64,000 nt of DNA from Hebobacterum sp964559435 (GTDB lineage Bacteria > Armatimonadota > Hebobacteria > Hebobacterales > Hebobacteraceae): NCBI GenBank assembly GCA_964559435.1, contig CAZLHI010000002.1, forward strand, positions 1-64,000, written 5' to 3'. The translations under genes were made by a program, and so were the position numbers. This document shows, in pieces, positions 25,345 through 33,123 of the stretch. The notes beneath the pieces are model-generated. The model was not told where the DNA came from and searched no databases. It saw only the letters and a program-made list of their open reading frames with translations. The first letter of the stretch is position 1; each line of letters begins with the position of its first letter.

Positions 25345-27267
25345 GTGGCGAAAGTGATCGGAATTGACTTGGGCACGACCAACTCTGTGGTCGCCGTAAT
25401 CGAGGGGGGCGAGCCGGTCGTGATGCCCAACGCCGAGGGGAGCCGGCTGACCCCATCTGTGGTGGGCTTCACGAAGGGTGGAGAACGTCTGGTTGGGCAG
25501 CCTGCAAAGCGCCAGGCTGTGATCAACGCGGAGAACACAGTCTACTCGATCAAGCGCTTTATGGGACGGCGCCACTCCGAGGTCCAGACAGAGCGCAGCA
25601 TGGTCCCATTCCGGGTTGTCCAGGGGCAGAACGACATGGCCGTGGTGGAAGTTGGCGAGAAGCGGTACACGCCTGAGGAGATCTCTGCCATGGTCCTCCG
25701 GAAGCTGCGTGAGGATGCGGAGGCCTACCTTGGCGAGAAGGTGGCCCGCGCGGTCGTCACCGTGCCAGCATACTTCAACGACGCACAGCGCACCGCCACC
25801 AAGAACGCCGGGGAGATCGCCGGGCTCGAGGTGCTCAGGATCATAAACGAGCCGACGGCGGCAGCTCTTGCCTACGGGTTTGCGCGGGGCGACTCGACGG
25901 CCGAGCAGAGAATCCTCGTATGGGACCTGGGTGGGGGGACGTTCGATGTTTCTCTGCTTGAGGTGGGGGAGGCCGTGTGCGAGGTCAAGGCCACGAACGG
26001 CGACACGCACCTGGGCGGCGACGACTGGGACGAACGCATCGTCAACTACGTCGCCGACGAGTTCCAGAAAGAGCAAGGCATAGACCTGCGCAAGGACCGC
26101 CAGGCGCTTCAGCGGCTGCGAGAGGCGGCCGAGAAGGCGAAGGTCGAGCTGTCGTCCATGGTCCAGACAAGCATCAACCTCCCCTTCGTCACGGCCGACC
26201 AGACCGGGCCCAAGCACCTGGACATGAATCTTACGAGAGCGAAGTTCGAGGAACTGACCCAGGACCTGCTCGAGCGGATGGTAGGGCCCTTCGAACAAGC
26301 GCTGAGCGATGCCAAGATCAAGGCACAGGACCTCGACGCCGTAGTGCTGGTTGGCGGTGCGACGCGGATGCCGATGGTTCAGGACCTCATCCGTCGGCTG
26401 ACGCAGAAGGAGCCGCATAAGGGCGTCAACCCGGATGAAGTCGTGGCGATGGGCGCGGCCATCCAGGCGGGCATCATCGTTCGCGAGGTAGACGACGTTC
26501 TGCTTCTGGACGTGACCCCGCTGTCGCTGGGCATCGAGACCCTGGGCGGCGTGATGACCAGGCTGATTGAGCGCAACACCACTATCCCGACCCAGAAGAC
26601 GGAGGTCTTCACCACCGCCGCCGATAGTCAGACCGAGGTCGAAGTCCACGTGCTTCAGGGCGAGCGCCCGATGGCGAACGACAACCGCAGCCTGGGTAGG
26701 TTCCGGCTGACCGGGATTCCGCCCGCGCCGCGAGGTGTCCCCAAGGTCGAGGTTTCCTTCAACATCGACGCCAATGGCATTCTCAACGTCGCCGCGAAGG
26801 ATATGGCGACCGGCAACAAGCAGGAAATCACGATCTCCGGCTCGAGCCAGCTCGAACGCGGCGCAGTCGAGCGGATGGTCAAAGAAGCTGAGCAGCATGC
26901 TGAGGAGGACCGTCAGGCTCGCGAGGCCGCGGACACGCGCAATCAGGCCGAGCAGCTCATGTACACCGCCGAGCGTAGCCTGAAGGACCTGGGAGACAAG
27001 GTGCCGGCCGATAAGAAGAAGGCGGCTGAGGAGGCGATCAAGGAGGTCCGGGAAGCCCTGGAGGGCCAGGACACGAATCGCATCCGGACCGCGGCCGATG
27101 GGCTTCAGCAGGCGTTCGCAGATGTCTCGCAGGCTGCGTATCAGCAGGCGGGCGCAGGACAGCAGGCTGCCGGTGCGCCCGCCGAGGGCGCTGGCACGAG
27201 CGAGGAGCCTGACGCCGAAGGGGGAGACGAAGGCGTCATCGACGCTGAGTTCCGAGAGAGCGACTAG
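25345..27267 (+). CDS. dnaK: Hsp70 chaperone DnaK
   Basis: 640 aa, full length, from GTG 25345 behind GGAGG. ATP-dependent cytoplasmic chaperone. The nucleotide-binding domain begins IGIDLGTTNSVVAV, with the phosphate-2 loop VWDLGGGTFDVSLLE and the adenosine-site segment VLVGGATRMPMVQ. The linker region (VLLLDVTPLSLG) leads to the substrate-binding beta domain and helical lid. The tail is Gly/Ala/Glu-rich, ending in DEGVIDAEF. First gene of the operon controlled by the HAIR-like site. The usual nucleotide-exchange factor gene grpE is not in this operon. Confidence 0.97.
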   Translation: MAKVIGIDLGTTNSVVAVIEGGEPVVMPNAEGSRLTPSVVGFTKGGERLVGQPAKRQAVINAENTVYSIKRFMGRRHSEVQTERSMVPFRVVQGQNDMAVVEVGEKRYTPEEISAMVLRKLREDAEAYLGEKVARAVVTVPAYFNDAQRTATKNAGEIAGLEVLRIINEPTAAALAYGFARGDSTAEQRILVWDLGGGTFDVSLLEVGEAVCEVKATNGDTHLGGDDWDERIVNYVADEFQKEQGIDLRKDRQALQRLREAAEKAKVELSSMVQTSINLPFVTADQTGPKHLDMNLTRAKFEELTQDLLERMVGPFEQALSDAKIKAQDLDAVVLVGGATRMPMVQDLIRRLTQKEPHKGVNPDEVVAMGAAIQAGIIVREVDDVLLLDVTPLSLGIETLGGVMTRLIERNTTIPTQKTEVFTTAADSQTEVEVHVLQGERPMANDNRSLGRFRLTGIPPAPRGVPKVEVSFNIDANGILNVAAKDMATGNKQEITISGSSQLERGAVERMVKEAEQHAEEDRQAREAADTRNQAEQLMYTAERSLKDLGDKVPADKKKAAEEAIKEVREALEGQDTNRIRTAADGLQQAFADVSQAAYQQAGAGQQAAGAPAEGAGTSEEPDAEGGDEGVIDAEFRESD

Positions 27268-27300
27268 CGCAGGCCCCGCAGGGCCCGGAGGGTCAGCACA

Positions 27301-27732
27301 ATGGCGTTCGGCAACTGGGACATCTTCGGCGACATCACACGGCTGCGGAGAGACCTAGACAGGTTCTCTGAGAGTGTCCGCTCCGGCCGCCATGTGGCGG
27401 ACGAGGAGCAGGTTTGGGCCCCACCTGTCGATATCCACGAAGAGGACGATGCACTTGTTCTCTTCGTGGACCTGCCCGGCCTCAAGCGGGAAGAGATCGA
27501 CCTGGAGATCCATGAGGACAGCGTGACCCTGCAGGGCGAGAGGGACCGGCCGGACGACGAGAGCGGAATACGGCTGGAGCGACCAATGGGGCGCTTCCGG
27601 CGTTCGTTCCGGATTGGCATGCCGGTTGAGCCAGCCAGCGTCCAGGCCACCTACCGCGATGGCGTGCTGCGGATTCGCCTCCCGCGAGCTCGGCCCGCCG
27701 GGCCTTCGCGCGCGCGGGTCGACGTGAAGTGA
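27301..27732 (+). CDS. Small heat-shock protein, Hsp20/alpha-crystallin family
   Basis: 143 aa. ATP-independent holdase that forms oligomers and keeps unfolded proteins soluble for DnaK. The alpha-crystallin domain spans about 38-130: PPVDIHEEDDALVLFVDLPG, the VTLQGER strand and the conserved A-x-Y-x-D-G-V-L-x-I-x-L-P motif (ATYRDGVLRIRLP). It sits 33 bases after dnaK and 11 before dnaJ, the place where grpE often occurs, so it is probably coexpressed with both. Confidence 0.93.
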   Translation: MAFGNWDIFGDITRLRRDLDRFSESVRSGRHVADEEQVWAPPVDIHEEDDALVLFVDLPGLKREEIDLEIHEDSVTLQGERDRPDDESGIRLERPMGRFRRSFRIGMPVEPASVQATYRDGVLRIRLPRARPAGPSRARVDVK

Positions 27733-27743
27733 GGCACAGCTAG

Positions 27744-28757
27744 ATGCCGGCGGGCGGGTCGCGCGATTATTACGAGACGCTGGGAGTCAGTCGGGATGCT
27801 GACGAGAAGGCGATCAAGAGCGCTTTCCGTCGCCTGGCTCGCAAGTACCATCCCGACGTCAATCCCGGCGATAAGGAGGCAGAGCGGAAGTTCAAGGAGA
27901 TCAGCGAGGCCTATGAGGTGCTGCGCGATCCGAAGAAGCGGTCTCAGTACGATCGCTTCGGGCACCTTGGCGACGCCTGGCGTCGGGCCGCCGCGGGCGC
28001 GCCCGGCGGCTGGGCCGGTCGCGCCACGGCTGGGCCCGATTTCGATTTCAGCGGGTTCGGCGGAAACCTGAATGACTTGCTTGAGGAACTGCTCGGCGGC
28101 CGGGGCGGGCCGTTCGCGCAGGCCCGGCCACGGCGAGGCCAGGATGTGCGGGCCGAGATAGAGCTCACGCTGGAGGATGCCTACCACGGCGTGACCCGAG
28201 ACATCACCCTGCCGATACCGCAGATGTGCGCGATGTGCGGTGGTGGTGGGATTATCGGCCAAGGTTCCGTCTGTACCGCTTGCAGGGGAGCGGGACAGGT
28301 CGGGCAGACGAAGCGGCTCCAGGTCAAGATCCCGCCCGGCGTTCGGACCGGCTCTCGGGTTCGCGTGGCAGGTCAGGGCGCGCCCGGCCCCACGGGGCAG
28401 CGCGGTGACCTCTACCTGATACCGAAGGTCGCTCCTCACGCAGTGTTCAGGCGCCAGGGCGATGACCTGCACATCGAGGTGCCTGTGAGCTACGTGGAGG
28501 CGGCCTTGGGCGCGGAAGTAGAGGTGCCCACCCTAAACGGCCAAGTGAAGATGAAGCTGCCGGCTGGCGCCTCCTCCGGCCAGCGGCTGCGTCTGGCGGG
28601 GCGCGGAATGCCCCGCATGAGGGGTGGCGGAAGCGGTGATCTCTACGTCCGTATCCGCATAGTCGTGCCGAAGAACCTCTCTCGGGAGGAGAAAAACCTG
28701 ATCAGACGTCTTGGGGACATGCGTCGGGACAACCCGCGCGCCGACCTTCGCGCCTGA
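27744..28757 (+). CDS. dnaJ: DnaJ-type Hsp40 co-chaperone with half-sized zinc finger
   Basis: 337 aa. The J domain (residues 8-73) has the HPD tripeptide at 36-38 that stimulates DnaK ATPase. A Gly/Phe/Ala-rich region follows (80-130), then the substrate-binding beta domains. The cysteine-rich insert is shortened: only two C-x-x-C motifs (Cys162/165 and Cys177/180) are present instead of four, enough for one zinc ion. This is between classic type I DnaJ and CbpA-type proteins. It is cotranscribed with dnaK and hspR. Confidence 0.93.
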   Translation: MPAGGSRDYYETLGVSRDADEKAIKSAFRRLARKYHPDVNPGDKEAERKFKEISEAYEVLRDPKKRSQYDRFGHLGDAWRRAAAGAPGGWAGRATAGPDFDFSGFGGNLNDLLEELLGGRGGPFAQARPRRGQDVRAEIELTLEDAYHGVTRDITLPIPQMCAMCGGGGIIGQGSVCTACRGAGQVGQTKRLQVKIPPGVRTGSRVRVAGQGAPGPTGQRGDLYLIPKVAPHAVFRRQGDDLHIEVPVSYVEAALGAEVEVPTLNGQVKMKLPAGASSGQRLRLAGRGMPRMRGGGSGDLYVRIRIVVPKNLSREEKNLIRRLGDMRRDNPRADLRA

Positions 28758-28786
28758 GCATCGCGCGAGGGGAGGAGGCAACTTAT

Positions 28787-29134
28787 ATGAGGCGAGATTC
28801 TTCTGCGCCATTGTATGTGATAAGCGTGGCGGCCAAGCTGGTGGACATGCACCCGCAGACGCTTCGCATGTATGAGCGGCTGGGCCTCGTGCAGCCCGCG
28901 CGAACCGAGAACAACATCCGGCTCTACTCGGATGAAGACATAGAGCGCTTCCGGCAGATCCAGCGTCTGACGAGCGTCGGCCTCAACCTCGCTGGCGTCG
29001 AGATGGTGCTGGACCTGCTCGAGAGGATGGAGAACATGCGCCGTGACTTCGAGGGGGAGATGGCGCGGCGTAAGGAGGAGATGGAGCGAGAGATTCGGCG
29101 CCTCCGCCGCGAGGCCGCGACCGCAAGACGGTAG
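28787..29134 (+). CDS. hspR: HspR, MerR-family heat-shock repressor
   Basis: 115 aa. MerR-type winged helix-turn-helix at the N-terminus: YVISVAAKLVDMHPQTLRMY, with the ERLGLVQPART segment and NIRLYSDEDIERFRQI typical of HspR. A long charged coiled-coil tail follows (about 80-115, alternating Glu/Arg) for dimerisation. HspR binds HAIR sites and uses DnaK as corepressor in Actinobacteria. Location in the operon behind a HAIR-like operator fits autoregulation. It starts 29 bases after dnaJ. Confidence 0.93.
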   Translation: MRRDSSAPLYVISVAAKLVDMHPQTLRMYERLGLVQPARTENNIRLYSDEDIERFRQIQRLTSVGLNLAGVEMVLDLLERMENMRRDFEGEMARRKEEMEREIRRLRREAATARR

Positions 29135-29214
29135 CAATGACGCGGCCGGCGTTGTGCCGATCTCCGGGGACGCCACGCCGGCGCCTGCCCGAAGAGGTGG
29201 GAGTCAATAGGAAC

Positions 29215-31680
29215 ATGGACATAAACAAGTTCACTGACAGAGCGAAGCAAGCCCTGATGGCGAGCCAGGAGGTCATGCGCCGCTATGAGCATTCGCAGGT
29301 CGATGTCGAGCATCTGCTGCTGGCGCTGCTCGAGTCGAGCGATGGCCTGGCAGGAGAGATCATTGCCAAGGCCGGTGGCGACTCGGCCGGGGTCAAGCGT
29401 GACGTTGAGTCCGCGCTTGCGCGGGGCCCGAAGGTCGAGGTCTCTGGCGGGGGCACCGGGCAAGTATACGTTACCCCTGCTCTTCTGGAGGTCCTCGAGC
29501 GGACCGCCTGGGAGCACGCTCAGCGAATGCAGGACAGCCTGATCGCCGTTGAGCATCTGCTGCTCGCCATCGTGACTCAGGAGAGGTCCGAGGCGGCGCG
29601 GATACTGCGGTCCAACGGCGTAGCGATAGAGGGGCTGCAGCGCGCTATCGCTGAGGTCAGGAGTGGCCAGCGTGTGACGGACCAGGGCGCGGAAGGCAGA
29701 TATCAAGCACTGGAGCGCTTCAGCAGGGACCTGACGGACCTGGCCCGCCAGGGGAAGCTTGACCCCGTGATCGGCCGCGACGCCGAGATACAGAGGGTCA
29801 TCCAGATCCTCAGCCGCCGGACCAAGAACAATCCTGTGCTGATCGGTGATCCAGGGGTCGGGAAGACGGCCGTGGTCGAGGGGCTTGCCCAGAACATCGT
29901 ATCCGGGGAGATTCCGCGAACGCTCAGGGATAAGCGCATTCTCGCGCTCGACCTGGGTGCCATGGTCGCCGGCTCGAAGTTCCGCGGCGAGTTCGAGGAG
30001 CGCCTGAAGGCCGTGATGGATGAGATTCGCAAGGCCGAGGGCAAGATCATGGTTTTCATCGATGAGCTCCACACGGTCGTTGGGGCCGGTGCTGCCGAAG
30101 GTGCCATTGACGCCTCGAACATGCTCAAGCCGGCGCTGGCGAGGGGGGAGCTGCAGGCAATGGGGGCGACGACGCTGGACGAGTACAGGAAGCACATCGA
30201 GAAGGACGCCGCGCTGGAGCGGCGCTTCGCCCCTGTGTACGTCGAGGAGCCAAGCATTGAGGACACGATCGCGATTCTGAAGGGACTGCGAGAACGGTAC
30301 GAAGAGCATCATAGCGTGTCATATGATGAAGATGCGCTGGAGGCGGCCGCCCGTCTCTCAGCGCGTTACATAACGGATCGATTCCTGCCCGACAAGGCGA
30401 TAGATCTCGTAGACGAGGCGGGTTCCAAGAAGCACCTGCAGGCCGTGCTCTCGCCCCCGGACATCGCGCAGCTCGAATCACAGATCAACCGACTGGAGGA
30501 GCAGCGGGAGGCGGCGGCCCTCCGACAGGACTACGAGACAGCGGCGAAGATGAAGCAGGAGATCGAAGTCCTTCGCTCCCAGCTCGACGAGAAGCAGAAG
30601 AATTGGGAAGCCGAATCGGGCAAGGCCGACTCACGCGTCAGCGCGGAAGACATCGCACAGATCGTTTCGACATGGACGGGCATTCCGGTCTCCCGGATGT
30701 TCGAGGAGGAGAGCGAGAAGCTGCTGCGGATGGAGGAGGAGCTGCACAGGCGCGTGATCGGCCAGGACGAAGCGGTCCACGCCATCTCCGAGAGCGTTCG
30801 GCGGGCGAGAGCCGGGCTCAAGGACCCAAAGCGGCCCATTGGCTCGTTCGTCTTCCTCGGTCCGACCGGTGTGGGGAAGACGGAGCTCGCCCGCGCGCTT
30901 GCCGAATTCCTCTTCGATGACGAAGACGCGATGGTACGGCTGGACATGTCGGAGTACATGGAGCGCTTCGCCGTCTCGCGCATGGTGGGCGCGCCGCCGG
31001 GCTACGTTGGGTATGAGGAGGGCGGCCAGCTCACCGAGGCGGTGCGGCGCCGACCCTACCGGGTGGTTCTCTTCGACGAGATCGAGAAGGCTCACCCTGA
31101 CGTCTTCAATATGCTGCTGCAGATCCTGGAGGACGGGCGGCTGACAGATGCCGCCGGACGAGTGGTTGACTTCAGGAACACCGTGATAATCATGACGAGC
31201 AACCTCGGCAGCCAGCACGTCCGGTCCGGCGCCCTCGGACTGGGCGGTGCCGCCGCGACCGAGGACTTCGCCCGGACGCGGGAGCAGATGCTGGCGGAGT
31301 TGAGAAAGACCTTCCGGCCCGAGTTGCTGAACCGGATCGATGAGATCGTGGTCTTCGAGCCACTGACCCAGCAGCAGATCGAGCAGATCGTGGATCTCAT
31401 GCTCGATCGCGTACGCGAGCAGCTTGGCGAGCGCAAGATCACTCTTGAGGCCGCCGAGCCCGCGCGCTTGCTGCTCGCCAAGGAGGGCTTCGATCCCGAG
31501 TACGGCGCCCGTCCCCTGCGGCGCACCATCCAGCGGCTGGTTGAGAATCCCATCGCCCGCGGTATCCTCCAGGGCGAGTATCGTGAGGGGGACACGGTCG
31601 TGCTCGACGTGGAGGACGACAAGCTCGTGCCGCGGCTGCTGGTGCCGGCGTCGGAGAAGCAGGCCGCGGCCTCCGACTAG
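29215..31680 (+). CDS. clpC: Clp-family AAA+ unfoldase with ClpC-length middle domain
   Basis: About 821 aa from ATG 29215; the frame is open to 29137 but the extra residues do not resemble the family. The N domain is ClpB-like (MDINKFTDRAKQAL with two EHLLLA repeats). AAA-1 has Walker A GDPGVGKT (211-218) and AAA-2 has GPTGVGKT. The middle segment between them is only about 70 residues with a UVR-like ALRQDYETAAKMKQE, as in ClpC; ClpB has a coiled coil about twice as long. At the position of the ClpP-contact loop it carries L-G-L (31234-31242), similar to I-G-L of ClpA. I therefore favour a ClpP-partnered unfoldase over a ClpB disaggregase, though automatic annotation may say ClpB. Confidence 0.88.
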   Translation: MDINKFTDRAKQALMASQEVMRRYEHSQVDVEHLLLALLESSDGLAGEIIAKAGGDSAGVKRDVESALARGPKVEVSGGGTGQVYVTPALLEVLERTAWEHAQRMQDSLIAVEHLLLAIVTQERSEAARILRSNGVAIEGLQRAIAEVRSGQRVTDQGAEGRYQALERFSRDLTDLARQGKLDPVIGRDAEIQRVIQILSRRTKNNPVLIGDPGVGKTAVVEGLAQNIVSGEIPRTLRDKRILALDLGAMVAGSKFRGEFEERLKAVMDEIRKAEGKIMVFIDELHTVVGAGAAEGAIDASNMLKPALARGELQAMGATTLDEYRKHIEKDAALERRFAPVYVEEPSIEDTIAILKGLRERYEEHHSVSYDEDALEAAARLSARYITDRFLPDKAIDLVDEAGSKKHLQAVLSPPDIAQLESQINRLEEQREAAALRQDYETAAKMKQEIEVLRSQLDEKQKNWEAESGKADSRVSAEDIAQIVSTWTGIPVSRMFEEESEKLLRMEEELHRRVIGQDEAVHAISESVRRARAGLKDPKRPIGSFVFLGPTGVGKTELARALAEFLFDDEDAMVRLDMSEYMERFAVSRMVGAPPGYVGYEEGGQLTEAVRRRPYRVVLFDEIEKAHPDVFNMLLQILEDGRLTDAAGRVVDFRNTVIIMTSNLGSQHVRSGALGLGGAAATEDFARTREQMLAELRKTFRPELLNRIDEIVVFEPLTQQQIEQIVDLMLDRVREQLGERKITLEAAEPARLLLAKEGFDPEYGARPLRRTIQRLVENPIARGILQGEYREGDTVVLDVEDDKLVPRLLVPASEKQAAASD

Positions 31681-31751
31681 GGACGACCCTACGTCAAAGC
31701 GCCCTGTCTGCTTCACAGGAATTTCACAGGGCGGCCGTAAGCTACCAACAG

Positions 31752-31777
31752 CGGGCCAGCGCGTCGACGCTGGCCCG
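31752..31777 (+). terminator. Strong 10-bp hairpin between clpC and the permease gene
   Basis: CGGGCCAGCG at 31752-31761 pairs perfectly with CGCTGGCCCG at 31768-31777 around a 6-base loop. It lies 72 bases after the clpC stop. No T tract follows, so it may be a weak or factor-assisted terminator of the heat-shock operon, or a leader hairpin for the permease whose start is 30 bases downstream. Confidence 0.45.
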
Positions 31778-31806
31778 TGTGCTCCCTACGGGGACTGGAG
31801 GACCCA

Positions 31807-33096
31807 GTGGAGAAGCTGGGGGAGGCGGTAGACCTCTTCGCGTGCTGCATATTCACGCTGAACGCCTTCACCATCGTGCTGCCGGCCTTCCTCGTGGCCG
31901 GCGCGCTCGTCGTCTTCGTGCCGAGCTACTCGGTGATGAAGTACCTCGGCGCAAAGGCCAACCGTATCATCTCCTACGGCGTCGCGGCGGTCTCCGGTAA
32001 CGTCCTTACGGTGTGTTCCTGTAACGTCGTGCCGATATTCGCCGGAATTCTGCGCCGCGGCGCGGGCATCGGCCCCGCCTTCTGCTTCGTCTTTGCGGCG
32101 CCGGCCATACACATCGTGAACACTGCGTTCACATATCAGGTGATCGGCCCGCGTCTCGCACTGTGGCGTTTCTTCACGGTGCCAGTCATCGCGGTCGTGC
32201 TCGGGCTCATAATGGCGTCGATCTTCCGCAAGGAGGAGAAGCAGCGGCAGTGCGGAGCGCAGGGCGGGCCGGCCGTCTCACTGGTTGAGGCATCTGCGGA
32301 GCAAGCCAAGCGCGGTGAACTGTTCCTGGGGCTGCTGATCGGCGTGCTCATCTTCGGCGCGTGGATGCCGCTCGATGGGAATCTGCCGGGGGAGCTTGGT
32401 CAATACGCAAGGCTGGCCGGCGTCCTGGTCGCCGCCGCCGCCTTGACGCGCCTGGCGCTGAAGTGGTTCGGACGGGAGGAATCCAAGGAGTGGGGGCGCC
32501 AGACCTGGCTGCTGCTGCGCATGATCGTCCCCATCTTCGTCGTTTCCGTCATCGTGATCGCCTTCATAGTCCAGCGGATCGATCTGAAGTGGATAATGCC
32601 GACTGCCGCCGACACGGGCGGCATTCGATTCGGCCATCCGCACGGCAACTCACTCCCTGCCGTGTTCATCGCCTCCGTATTCAGCACGCTCATGTATTTC
32701 CCGATGTTGACGGAGGTCGCCTTCGCCAAGGGTCTGCTGCTTCGCTACTTCGCGCTGGGACCCTCGCTTGCTATCCTCCTCGGCGGTCCTGGGCTGAGCC
32801 TGCCGGGGCTCCTCTTAGTAAGCAAGGTGGCGGGCTGGAAGAAGATGATCATCTACTGGCTCATCATGGTGAGCCTGATCACGCTCGTTGCTTTTGCCTT
32901 CGGATCGTACTACGGTGAATACCAGTGCTCGTGCCAGCGGCAGGGTCCCGGCTCGGAGGCTTTGGCAGACGCCCCCCCGATCGTCGGGTGGCTGGGGCTG
33001 GCGTGGTACGGCTTCTTGATGCTGTGGATCGCGGTGATGCTCGTAAGGGCGCGCTCCGGGCGGCGCCCCGCGGACGCGAGGGAGGAGGGAGCCTAA
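31807..33096 (+). CDS. Permease of the ArsP / DUF318 family
   Basis: About 429 aa from GTG 31807, which has GGAGGA a few bases upstream. Eight to ten hydrophobic helices are visible. The signature VCSCNVVPIFAGILRRGAGI (C-S-C in a helix break) with the following FVFAAPAIHIV, and a second half-repeat (SVFSTLMYFPMLTEVAFAKGLL), match the permease family that includes ArsP, an exporter of trivalent organoarsenicals. A short CSCQ segment also occurs in a late loop. No arsR-like regulator lies beside it, so the cargo is uncertain: organoarsenic, another metalloid or another thiophile. Confidence 0.85.
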   Translation: MEKLGEAVDLFACCIFTLNAFTIVLPAFLVAGALVVFVPSYSVMKYLGAKANRIISYGVAAVSGNVLTVCSCNVVPIFAGILRRGAGIGPAFCFVFAAPAIHIVNTAFTYQVIGPRLALWRFFTVPVIAVVLGLIMASIFRKEEKQRQCGAQGGPAVSLVEASAEQAKRGELFLGLLIGVLIFGAWMPLDGNLPGELGQYARLAGVLVAAAALTRLALKWFGREESKEWGRQTWLLLRMIVPIFVVSVIVIAFIVQRIDLKWIMPTAADTGGIRFGHPHGNSLPAVFIASVFSTLMYFPMLTEVAFAKGLLLRYFALGPSLAILLGGPGLSLPGLLLVSKVAGWKKMIIYWLIMVSLITLVAFAFGSYYGEYQCSCQRQGPGSEALADAPPIVGWLGLAWYGFLMLWIAVMLVRARSGRRPADAREEGA

Positions 33097-33123
33097 GCCT
33101 GCACGATATCGAGCCCAAGCACC

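Noticed and set aside
25291..26898. 535-codon open frame on the minus strand
   Set aside because: Antisense to dnaK; such long mirror frames are expected in GC-rich coding DNA and the product is His/Arg/Asp-rich without a fold.
28924..31716. Two long minus-strand frames (462 and 361 codons)
   Set aside because: Both are mirror frames of the clpC gene, with no recognisable product.
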